This document shows, one piece after another, positions 7,516-14,935 of a DNA stretch of 64,000 bases. Made by a program: the position numbers and the translations under genes. Origin of the DNA: Mycobacterium sp. M26 (GTDB taxonomy: Bacteria; Actinomycetota; Actinomycetes; Mycobacteriales; Mycobacteriaceae). The stretch is taken from NCBI RefSeq assembly GCF_001494595.1, contig NZ_LN929908.1, positions 3,626,468 through 3,690,467 of the forward strand. The letters are read 5' to 3'. Each line of letters starts with the position of its first letter. The first letter of the stretch is position 1. The notes beneath the pieces are model-generated. The model did not search any database. It worked only from the letters and a program-made list of their open reading frames with translations, and was not told where the DNA came from.

Positions 7516-9760
7516 CCACCTGGGTGTTACTCGGAACGTCGAGCAGATCCGGCGGATTGAGCACGTTCGCGTTCACGCCGGGGTGGGCGTTGGCCACCTC
7601 GAGCCGGGTGCCCGGCTGATCATGCCCCCAGCCGTGAGGTAGTGACACCACCCCGGGCATCATCTCGTCGCTCACCTCGACGGGCACCGACAGCGTGCCC
7701 TCTGCGGTGCTGACTTCGGCGACATCTCCGTCGCCAACCCCTACCCGGTCGGCGTCGCCGGGATGGATCAGCAGGGTGCACCGGTCCCGGCCGCGCATCA
7801 GCGAGGGCACGTTGTGCAGCCAGGAATTGTTGGAGCGCAGATGGCGCCGGCTGGTGAGCACCAGGGGTTCGTCGGCGCGGTCCAGCCGGGCCCGCAGCCG
7901 CGGCACGTCGTCGACGAAGATGTCATGCAGCAACTCGATACAGCCCGACGGTGTGCTGACCGCTGAATCGAGCCGCCCGCCATCGAGTTCACCGAGGCGC
8001 AGCCCATCGGGGTGGGCACGCACCTCCTCCAGCGTCAGACCGCCCGGTCGGGTTCCCAGGCCGTCGCCCCACGGGCCGATCCGGACGTAGAGGTCGACAA
8101 GGCGTTGCGGCCCTTGACTTTTCAGCAGTCCCATGACGTCGTTGGGGTCGCGTCCGGTCAACGGGGTGCCGGGCTGGGTGCACAGGGTCGCGACCAGGCC
8201 CGCGGTGTAGAGGTCGTCCATCGCTGTGACGTCGACGTCGGGTACCGGCGTACCCAGCAGCGCCCCGGCCACGCGCAGCAAGATCTCCCATTCGGCGGGC
8301 CTACCCGGGTCGGGGGCGAACACCGGCTCGGACCACTTGAAGCAGGACGACAGCGCGTACATCCAATACAGGTCATCGGCGTGCGGGCGCTCCAGCGGCG
8401 ACAGACCAGGCAGGATGACGTGTGCGTGGCGGGTGGTCTCGTTGAGCCAGTTATCCACGCAGACAAGCGCATCGAGAGATGCCAACGCCTCACTGATCCG
8501 CCCGGCGGACGGTGCGGAAACGGCCGGATTGCCGGCGACGGTGATCAGGCCGCGCAGACGACCGTCGCCTGGCGTGGTGATCTCCTCGGCCAGGCAACTC
8601 ACCGGATACTGGCCCAGCACCTCACCGATGCCACGGACCCGCGAAGCGAAACGCCCGAACTCCCAGCGCGACCCGGTCTGATCCGGCGGCTTCATGAACA
8701 TCGGCGAGTACACCGCGGGCGTCGGGAACACCGCTCCCCCACGCCGGTCGACCGCGCCCAGCGCGGTATTCAGGACGAATACCAGCCAGGTGGCCAGCGT
8801 GCCGAACTCCTGGGTGCAGGCCCCGATCCGGCTGTAGAGCACCGGATTCGACGCGGCGGCCAGGTCGCGGGCCAACCGGCGGATCACGTCCGCCGGGATG
8901 CCGCTGGGCCCGGCGACGGCCTCCGGGGTGAACGGTTCGGCCAGCGCGATGACCTCGTCGAGGCCCTGGACGCGACCACGCAGGTGCGGGTGCTCGCGCA
9001 GCAGACCGTCGGCGGCCAGCGTGCGCAGGATGGCAAAGAGCACCAGCGCGTCGGTGCCCGGGCGGATGGGAACCCATTCGGTGGCGCGCTGGGCGGTTTC
9101 GGTGCGCCGGGGATCGAGGACCACCACCGAGCCGCCGCGGCGCCGGATTCCCGCGAGGTGTCCCACGACGTTGGGAGCCGAGAGCATCGAGCCCTGGGAG
9201 GCAGCGGGATTCGCGCCGATCACCAGCAGATGGTCGGTGCGTTCGAGGTCCGGGATGGGCGCATTCCACATCCCGCCGAACAGCAGGGTGCCGACCACGT
9301 TGAGCGGCCACTGGTCGACGGTCCCGGGCGAGTAGTAGGCGCCCATCCCGGCCGCCGTTCCCATGCCGACAAGGGCGCCGATGTAGGTGGCCAACCCGAG
9401 GTTGTGCGCCACCGGGTTGCCGACGTAGACGGTGACCGCCCGGGCACCGTCGGTATCGAGGATGGGACGCAGGATCCGCTCGGTCTCGGCGAAGGCGTCC
9501 TCCCACGACACCGCCACATGAGTTCCGTTGCGCTGCTTGACCATGGGTACCCGAAGCCGGTCCGGATCGGCGTGCAGGTGACCCAGCGAGGTGCCTTTCG
9601 GGCAGATGTGACCCGCCGACCAGACGTCGTCGGGGTTGCCGCGAACATCGGCGACATGGCCGTCCTGCACCGTGACCCGCAGGCCGCACATGGCCTCACA
9701 CAGCGGGCAGGTCACCCGGTGAACGGTGGGCGCACCCCGATCCAACGGATTTCTGGACAC
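7478..9760 (-). CDS. Molybdopterin-dependent oxidoreductase (formate dehydrogenase/nitrate reductase superfamily)
   Basis: 760 residues from a GTG start. The N-terminus holds a [4Fe-4S] site CPLCEAMC ... ICPKG (Cys18, Cys21, Cys25, Cys53) typical of the bis-MGD DMSO-reductase superfamily. Further molybdopterin-binding segments include DHLLVIGANPAASQGSM, VVLDPRRTETAQRA, WLNETTRHAHVILPG, and the C-terminal dinucleotide-binding domain LTSRRHLRSNNSWLHN ... HPGDADRVGVGDGDVAEV with SLPHGWGHD near the end. No partner Fe-S or membrane subunit gene is adjacent, and no Tat signal is seen, so it is probably cytoplasmic with an unknown electron partner. It is last in a four-gene operon. The substrate cannot be assigned; formate is only one possibility. 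Confidence 0.85.
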   Translation of the reverse strand: MSRNPLDRGAPTVHRVTCPLCEAMCGLRVTVQDGHVADVRGNPDDVWSAGHICPKGTSLGHLHADPDRLRVPMVKQRNGTHVAVSWEDAFAETERILRPILDTDGARAVTVYVGNPVAHNLGLATYIGALVGMGTAAGMGAYYSPGTVDQWPLNVVGTLLFGGMWNAPIPDLERTDHLLVIGANPAASQGSMLSAPNVVGHLAGIRRRGGSVVVLDPRRTETAQRATEWVPIRPGTDALVLFAILRTLAADGLLREHPHLRGRVQGLDEVIALAEPFTPEAVAGPSGIPADVIRRLARDLAAASNPVLYSRIGACTQEFGTLATWLVFVLNTALGAVDRRGGAVFPTPAVYSPMFMKPPDQTGSRWEFGRFASRVRGIGEVLGQYPVSCLAEEITTPGDGRLRGLITVAGNPAVSAPSAGRISEALASLDALVCVDNWLNETTRHAHVILPGLSPLERPHADDLYWMYALSSCFKWSEPVFAPDPGRPAEWEILLRVAGALLGTPVPDVDVTAMDDLYTAGLVATLCTQPGTPLTGRDPNDVMGLLKSQGPQRLVDLYVRIGPWGDGLGTRPGGLTLEEVRAHPDGLRLGELDGGRLDSAVSTPSGCIELLHDIFVDDVPRLRARLDRADEPLVLTSRRHLRSNNSWLHNVPSLMRGRDRCTLLIHPGDADRVGVGDGDVAEVSTAEGTLSVPVEVSDEMMPGVVSLPHGWGHDQPGTRLEVANAHPGVNANVLNPPDLLDVPSNTQVVNGVPCQVRRVH

Positions 9761-9769
9761 CTGTCCATA

Positions 9770-10435
9770 TTAAGAGTCGGCGCGGCGACTGCGCCAGTCC
9801 CCGATCGCGTCGAGCCGGCGGCGCTGCTGGGCTGCCGCACCGGCATCCAGGCCGTGACCGCGCTGCTGAAGGTGGCCGATGACCCGCTCCCGGTGCTCGA
9901 CCGGGTTGGCGTCGTCGTACTTGAACTTCGCCTCGACCCGCAGCACCGCCAGTCGCACCCCGCGGATGCCGGGCAACATGCGCCCGTACGGATCCTCGCC
10001 GACCGCCACAGGCGCATGCCTGCCCTCCGGCTGGAAGTCCCCGAGCTGGGCTCGCAGAATATCCGCCTTACCCTCCGGGTCGTCGACGATCGTTGGGCGA
10101 CAGACGAATTCGACGGCCGAGTAGTAGCTCGTCGGAACACCGTCCTCGTCGGGGCCGCCCGCCTTGGCCCGCCAGTACGTCGGGATGTAGGCGTAGTCGC
10201 CGATCACCGCCATTCGCACCTCGGTGGCTGCTTCCAGGTGCGCCCAGACCGGGTTCGGCCGGGCGAGGTGGATCAGCAGTTCGTCGCCGGACAGCGTGAA
10301 GTGGGTGGGCAGCATCAGCGGGGCCTGCGCGGGGTCGACGTTGTTGACGGCCAGGATTCCAAACCGATCGGTGGCGGCCAGCCAGTCCCGCCATTCGGCG
10401 GCGTCAACGGCGGCATCCCAGGGATGGATCAGCAC
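9770..10435 (-). CDS. PaiB-like FMN-binding split-barrel protein
   Basis: 221 residues from GTG 10435. The sequence matches the PaiB/FMN-binding negative regulator family: FGILAVNNVDPAQAPLMLPTHF, GDELLIHLARPNPVWAHLE, MAVIGDYAYIPTYWRAK (pyridoxamine-phosphate-oxidase-like split barrel), YYSAVEFVCRPTIVDDPEGK and a C-terminal GVRLAVLRVEAKFKYDDAN, NPVEHRERVIGHL. In Bacillus PaiB is linked to repression of stress genes, but many homologues probably only bind FMN or a related cofactor. It has no DNA-binding helix-turn-helix. It lies 1 bp after the B3/B4 gene and 9 bp before the molybdopterin oxidoreductase, so all are translated from one message. Confidence 0.8.
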   Translation of the reverse strand: MLIHPWDAAVDAAEWRDWLAATDRFGILAVNNVDPAQAPLMLPTHFTLSGDELLIHLARPNPVWAHLEAATEVRMAVIGDYAYIPTYWRAKAGGPDEDGVPTSYYSAVEFVCRPTIVDDPEGKADILRAQLGDFQPEGRHAPVAVGEDPYGRMLPGIRGVRLAVLRVEAKFKYDDANPVEHRERVIGHLQQRGHGLDAGAAAQQRRRLDAIGDWRSRRADS

Positions 10436-10436
10436 G

Positions 10437-11144
10437 TCAGTCTCCTCTGCGTAGCAGTCGTCGGGCGATGCGGACCTCGGGTCCGAACCGGCGCAGATGC
10501 GCCACCAGATCGTCGGCCGCGGTGTTCAGCGCGTCGTCGGTCATCGGTTCGAGCGCGTCCAGGATGAACAGGGCGGCGGTGGTGTCGTCGCGCAGTTGGG
10601 TGCGCCGGGCCTGTCGCCAGTTCCACCGCCGGCAGGTCACTCCAGCGTCGTCGCACCACACCACCTCGCCGGGTTCGGGGTGTTCGATCACCGGCTCGCC
10701 GCCCGCCGTGGTATCGAAGGACTCGGTTCCGATAGCGCGGACCAACCGCGGCGATCCGGTGTAGCGGTGCAGGTCTTCACCGCCCACAGGCACCTCGTAG
10801 CGGACCGAGATGGCGTTGTAGAGGTCGGTGAGCCGATTCACCCGCGGCAGACCGGCCTCCGCGCGCCTGATCAGCGCCTCGACGCTGTTGCGGGTGCGCT
10901 GCGGCTTGGCACCGAAGGCCCGGTAGGCCTCCCGCCAGGCCGCCACATGCGGCAGCTCTTCGACCGGCTGATCCTGCAGACGCTGGCGCACAACGGTTTC
11001 CGCGTTGGCCAGCAAGGCCTCGCTGTCGTCGTCACTGGGACCGGGGACTAGACCGTCGATGGCCAGCAGCAGCGCCCGGTAGTCGGGACGCACCGCGAAC
11101 ACTGCCGAGTCCACGGTGGCGGGAGCAAGGACGTCGTCGAGCAT
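10437..11144 (-). CDS. B3/B4 tRNA-binding-domain protein
   Basis: 235 residues. The central segment VAAWREAYRAFGAKPQRTRNS ... LPRVNRLTDLYNAISVRYEVPVGGEDL is the B3/B4 domain found in the beta subunit of phenylalanyl-tRNA synthetase, where it helps reject wrongly charged tRNA. The stretch VVWCDDAGVTCRRWNWRQ-RTQL follows, as in the stand-alone version of the domain. Stand-alone B3/B4 proteins may act as trans-editing factors or bind amino-acid-like ligands; the actual role is untested. The start codon overlaps the stop of the XRE-cupin regulator (ATGA), and XRE-cupin plus B3/B4 is a pairing I recall from other genomes, suggesting the regulator controls this protein directly. Confidence 0.78.
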   Translation of the reverse strand: MLDDVLAPATVDSAVFAVRPDYRALLLAIDGLVPGPSDDDSEALLANAETVVRQRLQDQPVEELPHVAAWREAYRAFGAKPQRTRNSVEALIRRAEAGLPRVNRLTDLYNAISVRYEVPVGGEDLHRYTGSPRLVRAIGTESFDTTAGGEPVIEHPEPGEVVWCDDAGVTCRRWNWRQARRTQLRDDTTAALFILDALEPMTDDALNTAADDLVAHLRRFGPEVRIARRLLRRGD

Positions 11145-11728
11145 CAGGTGACTCCCCCGACTCCGGGCTCGAACACCGCCAGCGCGAAGCGCGCCGTCGA
11201 GCGGCCGGGATTGGTGTAGGAATGGGCGACGTCCCCGCCGAACGTCATCGCATCACCGACCTTCAACCGGACCACCTCACCACCGACCTCGACGACGACG
11301 GCGCCCTGCTGGACATGGATCAGCTCGGTGGTGCCCGCAGCGTGAGCTTCGCTGCTGTGGGCCTCACCGGGCGCCAGGGTCCAGTCCCATAGCTCGACCA
11401 CATCCGGGGGTGCGGTCCCGGCGACCAGGATGCCCTGGCCACCGCCGTCCCCGCGCCACAGCACCGCCCCCTCACCGCGGCGGGTGATCTTCACCCACGG
11501 CCGGTCTGGCGGTTCGACCAGTGACGGCAAACCGATCCCCAGGGCATCAGACAACCGCAGCAGTGTCCCCACACTCGGGTTGACCTCGCCCTGCTCGACA
11601 CTGACGACCATGCGTCGGCTCACGGCGGCTGCAGCCGCCAGCTGGTCGAGAGTCCACCCCCGAGCCGAACGCTCCTGTTTGACCCGGGCGCCGATGGCGG
11701 CGGCCAGGGCTGCCGCGTGGTCGTCCAT
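11144..11728 (-). CDS. XRE-family regulator with C-terminal cupin domain
   Basis: 194 residues. An N-terminal Cro/CI-type helix-turn-helix (RVKQERSARGWTLDQLAAAA, VSRRMVVSVEQGEVNPSVGT, residues ~16-55) is joined to a C-terminal cupin (WDWTLAPGEAHSSEAHAAGTTEL, VKVGDAMTF-like LKVGDAMTFGGDVAHSYTN). Such two-domain proteins sense a small molecule with the cupin and are usually local repressors. ATG 11728 is preferred over GTG 11737 because the latter would put an AGTGCACT operator half inside the gene. It is first in the operon with B3/B4, PaiB-like and molybdopterin oxidoreductase genes and probably autoregulates through the repeats just upstream. Confidence 0.88.
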   Translation of the reverse strand: MDDHAAALAAAIGARVKQERSARGWTLDQLAAAAAVSRRMVVSVEQGEVNPSVGTLLRLSDALGIGLPSLVEPPDRPWVKITRRGEGAVLWRGDGGGQGILVAGTAPPDVVELWDWTLAPGEAHSSEAHAAGTTELIHVQQGAVVVEVGGEVVRLKVGDAMTFGGDVAHSYTNPGRSTARFALAVFEPGVGGVT

Positions 11729-11730
11729 GC

Positions 11731-11759
11731 AGTGCACTATAACGCACTATGAGTGCACT
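11731..11759. promoter_or_regulatory. Putative autoregulatory operator of the XRE-cupin operon
   Basis: Two copies of the 8-bp palindrome AGTGCACT (11731-11738 and 11752-11759) flank a direct repeat GCACTAT (11734-11740, 11744-11750). The cluster starts 3 bp upstream of the regulator's ATG and would block its transcription when bound. It also lies 8 bp beyond the end of the converging-in-series P450 gene, so it probably marks a separate promoter. Confidence 0.65.
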
Positions 11760-11766
11760 GCGGTTC

Positions 11767-13047
11767 TCATTCAGCGGGCGTGAAGGTGAGGTGCAGGTTG
11801 CTTAGTCCGCGCAGCAGGAACGTCGGCTCGTAGCGGTAGTGCCGATCCCCCGCCGGCCCGTGCTGGGTGTCGTCGATGGCGATGTCGCGCATGCGGTCCA
11901 GCAGACGGTTCACGGTGACTTTGGCCTCGACGCGGGCCAGCGGGGCACCCGCGCAGGTGTGAATGCCCCGCCCGAAGGTGATGTGCTCCCGCACGTTCGT
12001 GCGGTCCAGCCGGAACTCGTCGGGATTCTCGAACTTGCGCGGATCCCGGTTGGCCGCACCGAGGCACAGCATGAGCACGCTGCCGGCCGGGATGTGGACG
12101 CCACCGAGGGTTGCGGTCTTGCGCGCCAGCCGGAAGTCGACCTTGGTCGGGCTCTCGATGCGCAGCGACTCTTCGAGAAAGTTGCCGATCAGGGTGCGAT
12201 CGGCACGCAGTCGGTCCTGCAGTTCGGGATGTTCGGCCAGGGCCCGGGTGGACGCGCTGAGCAGCTTGACCACCGTCTCCTGGCCGGCGGCGAACAGGAA
12301 AGTGGCCTGACGAACCACCTCGAGGACCTCGGGAGTCGAGCCGTCCGGGTAGGTGGCCGCGGCCAGCGAACTCAGCACATCCTCACGGGGCTCACGACGC
12401 CGTTCGGAGATATAGGCGACGAACCTCTCCTCCAACCACTCCAGCGGATTGACAGCGACGGGAGTGTGGTCGAGCGCACCCACGGCGCTGCCAGGAGCGT
12501 TGCCGGCACCCAGACTCTTGCGGAACTCCGCTCGGTCCTCCCGCGGCACCCCCAGCAGATCGGCAATCACCAGGGTGGCGAAGGGTTTTGCGTACTCACC
12601 GAGGAACTCGCAGCGGCCGTTGGCGATGAACTCGTCGAGCTGGCGGTCGGCCAGCTCCCACATGAAGTCCTCGTTCTCCTTGAGCCGGGCGGGTGTCAGC
12701 AGCCGGCTGAGCAGCGAGCGCGCCCGGGTATGCGCGGGCGGATCCATCGTGACCATCAGCTCGTTGATGGGGAACAGATGGCGGTGGGCCTCGATCTGTT
12801 CGGAGATGTCGTCGCCTTCCGGCGTGAACGGCAGCGGCGGGAACGGGCCGCCGATGGCGTTGACCGCGGAGAACGATTCGTGGTCCTTGAACGCCGCGAC
12901 GGCCTCGTCGTAGCCGGTGACCGCGAACACGCCGTAGTGCGGTTCGCGGAACACCGGATTCTGCTCCCGTAGCGATCGTAGATACGCGTACGGGTCCTGC
13001 GCGATGTCCTGATCGGAGAAGTAGTCGGCGGTGGCCAAATCGGTCAT
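11767..13047 (-). CDS. Cytochrome P450
   Basis: 426 residues from ATG 13047. Class I bacterial P450 landmarks are the I-helix oxygen-activation motif FAAGQETVVKLL, the K-helix ESLRIESP (Glu-x-x-Arg), and the haem loop FGRGIHTCAGAPLAR with proximal Cys365. It needs electrons from a ferredoxin and reductase; the 3Fe-4S ferredoxin gene is 13 bp upstream in the same operon, and an FprA reductase lies elsewhere in the window. Flanking dehydrogenases suggest it hydroxylates a hydrophobic substrate whose alcohol is oxidised further. The CYP family number and the substrate are not assigned. The operon is probably repressed through the palindrome 14 bp upstream of the ferredoxin start. Confidence 0.93.
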   Translation of the reverse strand: MTDLATADYFSDQDIAQDPYAYLRSLREQNPVFREPHYGVFAVTGYDEAVAAFKDHESFSAVNAIGGPFPPLPFTPEGDDISEQIEAHRHLFPINELMVTMDPPAHTRARSLLSRLLTPARLKENEDFMWELADRQLDEFIANGRCEFLGEYAKPFATLVIADLLGVPREDRAEFRKSLGAGNAPGSAVGALDHTPVAVNPLEWLEERFVAYISERRREPREDVLSSLAAATYPDGSTPEVLEVVRQATFLFAAGQETVVKLLSASTRALAEHPELQDRLRADRTLIGNFLEESLRIESPTKVDFRLARKTATLGGVHIPAGSVLMLCLGAANRDPRKFENPDEFRLDRTNVREHITFGRGIHTCAGAPLARVEAKVTVNRLLDRMRDIAIDDTQHGPAGDRHYRYEPTFLLRGLSNLHLTFTPAE

Positions 13048-13060
13048 CGGTGCGGGCCTT

Positions 13061-13261
13061 TCAGGAGACGACGGTGATGGCTTGGCGCGGACAGGCGGCC
13101 ACCGCGGCGTCCACCTGCTCGCGCAGGGCGTCTGGCGGACTGTCGACACAGGTGGCCTGGTCGTCGGGGCCGACATCGAACACGTCGGGGGCCAGTTCGA
13201 CGCACAGCGCGTGGCCCTCACAGAGATCCCGGTCGACGTGTACCCGCCAGCCCTGCGTCAC
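13061..13261 (-). CDS. [3Fe-4S]-type ferredoxin (P450 redox partner)
   Basis: 66 residues from GTG 13261, which has a GGAGG ribosome site 5 nt before it; the longer frame to 13336 runs through the operator and is not credible. Motif DLCEGHALCVELAPDVFDV followed by AAVAACPRQAI gives Cys-x5-Cys ... Cys-Pro, with the residue between the first two cysteines replaced by His (CxxHxxC), the pattern of mycobacterial 3Fe-4S ferredoxins that serve P450s. Acidic overall. It is co-transcribed with the P450, so it is the likely immediate electron donor. Confidence 0.9.
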   Translation of the reverse strand: MTQGWRVHVDRDLCEGHALCVELAPDVFDVGPDDQATCVDSPPDALREQVDAAVAACPRQAITVVS

Positions 13262-13274
13262 TTCGCCTCCATCG

Positions 13275-13292
13275 TTTGATCGATCGATCAAA
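13275..13292. promoter_or_regulatory. 18-bp perfect palindromic TetR operator (site 1)
   Basis: TTTGATCGATCGATCAAA, 18 of 18 bp symmetric, between the divergent ferredoxin/P450 operon and the TetR gene at 13387. A nearly identical copy (16 of 18 bp) lies in front of the SDR gene at 14824, so the two transcription units are probably one regulon of the intervening TetR. Confidence 0.85.
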
Positions 13293-13386
13293 ATTGATCG
13301 TGTGTCATGGATACCATGAGCTGAAATCTGGGGCAAGGTCCGGATCGGCGCGCTGATCTGGCGCAGATGAGCGCACTACTGACAGG

Positions 13387-13977
13387 ATGAGTCGCATGCC
13401 GTCCACAGCCAAGAGCACCGAGAAGGACACCGGCGCGCGCGAGCGCCTGATGGAGGCGACCGCTCAGATCATGCGCGATGAGGGGTACGCCGCCGCCACG
13501 TCGCGGCGGGTGGCCGCCCGGGCGGGCGTCCGGTCGGCACTGGTCTACTACTACTTCCCCACGATGGACGATCTGTTCCTCGCGGTGCTGCGATCGGGCT
13601 CCGAAGCGTCCCTGGCCCGGATGCGACAGGCCATCACCGCCGACGAACCGCTGCGTGCGCTGTGGGACATCAATACCGACACCCGTTGGAGCACTTTGTA
13701 TATGGAGTTCATGGCGTTGGCCAACCACCGCAAGGTGATCAGCGCCGAGCTCAAGTCCTACGCCGAACGCGTCCGCGATATCGAGACGGCCGCGACCACG
13801 GTGGCGCTCCGCGCGCACGGCGTCGATCTCGACGAGTTCCCTCCGGTGGCGATCTCGATGCTCGTCGCCCAGATCGCCCGGAGCCTGTGTAACGAGAGCG
13901 CCATCGGAATGACGGTGGGCCACCAGGAGTTACGTGCCCTGGTGGACCGCCTACTGAGCCAGCTCGCCGAGAAGTAG
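13387..13977 (+). CDS. TetR-family regulator of the P450/SDR island
   Basis: 196 residues. The N-terminal helix-turn-helix is ARERLMEATAQIMRDEGYAA, TSRRVAARAGVRSALVYYYFPT, with Tyr-rich VYYYF in the usual turn (~residues 50-57). The C-terminal effector domain has no recognisable ligand signature. It lies between the divergent ferredoxin-P450 operon and the convergent SDR gene at 13985; the palindrome found in front of both targets makes it the most likely repressor of both. The inducer is expected to be the catabolic substrate or its CoA or alcohol derivative. Start codon: ATG 13387; MPSTAK at 13399 is an alternative. Confidence 0.9.
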   Translation: MSRMPSTAKSTEKDTGARERLMEATAQIMRDEGYAAATSRRVAARAGVRSALVYYYFPTMDDLFLAVLRSGSEASLARMRQAITADEPLRALWDINTDTRWSTLYMEFMALANHRKVISAELKSYAERVRDIETAATTVALRAHGVDLDEFPPVAISMLVAQIARSLCNESAIGMTVGHQELRALVDRLLSQLAEK

Positions 13978-13984
13978 ACCTCCG

Positions 13985-14824
13985 CTACTTGAGCATGCTG
14001 CCGGCATCGACCGTCATCGGCAGACCGGTGACATAACGAGATTCGTCGGAGGCCAGGAACAGCACCGCGTTGCTGATGTCCACCGGCTCGACCCACCCGA
14101 TGGGCAGCACATGCATCATCTGCGCCACGACCGCCATATCCTCGGGGCCCGGGTTCTCCAGGTCCGGACGGAACAGCTTCATCGTCCCCTCGTTCATGAA
14201 CAGCGGGGTGTTGACGTTGGTCGGATGCACCGAGTTCACCCGGATGAAGTGGTGGCCGAGTTCGACGGCGAAGGTCCGCATCAACCCGACGACGCCGTGC
14301 TTGGCGGCGATGTAGTGGCCGGTATGCGGGTAGGCCTTGAGCCCGCCGACCGAGCTGGTGAGGATGATGGATCCGCCCTGTCCGCCAGAAATAAGATGGG
14401 GCACAGCGGCTTTCACGGTCTTCCAGACACCTGAGAGGTTGACGTCGATCATGTCGGTCCAGTCGGCCTCGCTGGTGTGATCCAGGGTCTGCCCACCGTT
14501 GCCGATACCGGCGTTGGCCACGATGATGTCCAGCTTGCCCAACTGCTCGACGCCGCTGTCGACGGCGGCCTTCACCGCGTCGTAGTCGCGCACATCGACC
14601 TCGGCCGTGACGATCCGACGGTTGAGGTTCTTGACCAGGTCGGCGGTCTCGGCGAGATCATCGGGCGTGGGCGCGGGAATATCCTCATTGCTACTGATCC
14701 GCTTGCACACGTCGATGGCGATGATGTCGGCACCCTCCTGCGCCAGCCGCACCGCATGACTGCGGCCCTGACCGCGCGCGGCACCGGTGATGAACGCAAC
14801 CTTGCCTTCGACCCGTCCGGCCAT
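13985..14824 (-). CDS. Mycofactocin-coupled SDR-family alcohol dehydrogenase (SDR-1)
   Basis: 279 residues from ATG 14824. The opening GKVAFITGAARGQGRSHAVR and the insertion after beta-2 (IDVCKRISS ... APTPDDLAETADLV) are the signature of the SDR group associated with mycofactocin, the peptide-derived redox cofactor of mycobacteria. These enzymes hold their NAD tightly and pass hydride to mycofactocin, which is family knowledge. Catalytic residues are Ser157/158, Tyr171 and Lys175 (YIAAK). The C-terminus ESRYVTGLPMTVDAG is standard. It oxidises a secondary or primary alcohol, presumably a product of the P450. It has its own promoter with a copy of the TetR operator. No mycofactocin biosynthesis gene lies in the window. 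Confidence 0.88.
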   Translation of the reverse strand: MAGRVEGKVAFITGAARGQGRSHAVRLAQEGADIIAIDVCKRISSNEDIPAPTPDDLAETADLVKNLNRRIVTAEVDVRDYDAVKAAVDSGVEQLGKLDIIVANAGIGNGGQTLDHTSEADWTDMIDVNLSGVWKTVKAAVPHLISGGQGGSIILTSSVGGLKAYPHTGHYIAAKHGVVGLMRTFAVELGHHFIRVNSVHPTNVNTPLFMNEGTMKLFRPDLENPGPEDMAVVAQMMHVLPIGWVEPVDISNAVLFLASDESRYVTGLPMTVDAGSMLK

Positions 14825-14850
14825 GACTACCCCACACTCCTCGTTCTCAA

Positions 14851-14868
14851 TTTGATCGATCGATAAAA
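14851..14868. promoter_or_regulatory. TetR operator site 2, upstream of SDR-1
   Basis: TTTGATCGATCGATAAAA matches site 1 (13275-13292) at 16 of 18 bases and sits 27 bp upstream of the SDR-1 start. It separates SDR-1 from the aldehyde dehydrogenase gene at 14936 and shows that SDR-1 has its own regulated promoter. Confidence 0.8.
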
Positions 14869-14935
14869 CACTCTGGCAGCGACGGCCCCCAGTGTCAACC
14901 ACTTGATCGAAAGCCGGACCAGGCCGGCCGATCGG

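Noticed and set aside
8012-10567. An 851-codon open frame on the plus strand, antisense to the molybdopterin oxidoreductase and PaiB-like genes
   Set aside because: It is rich in Arg, His, Gly and Asp with no domain, and it lies fully opposite well-supported genes; high-GC third positions produce long antisense frames.
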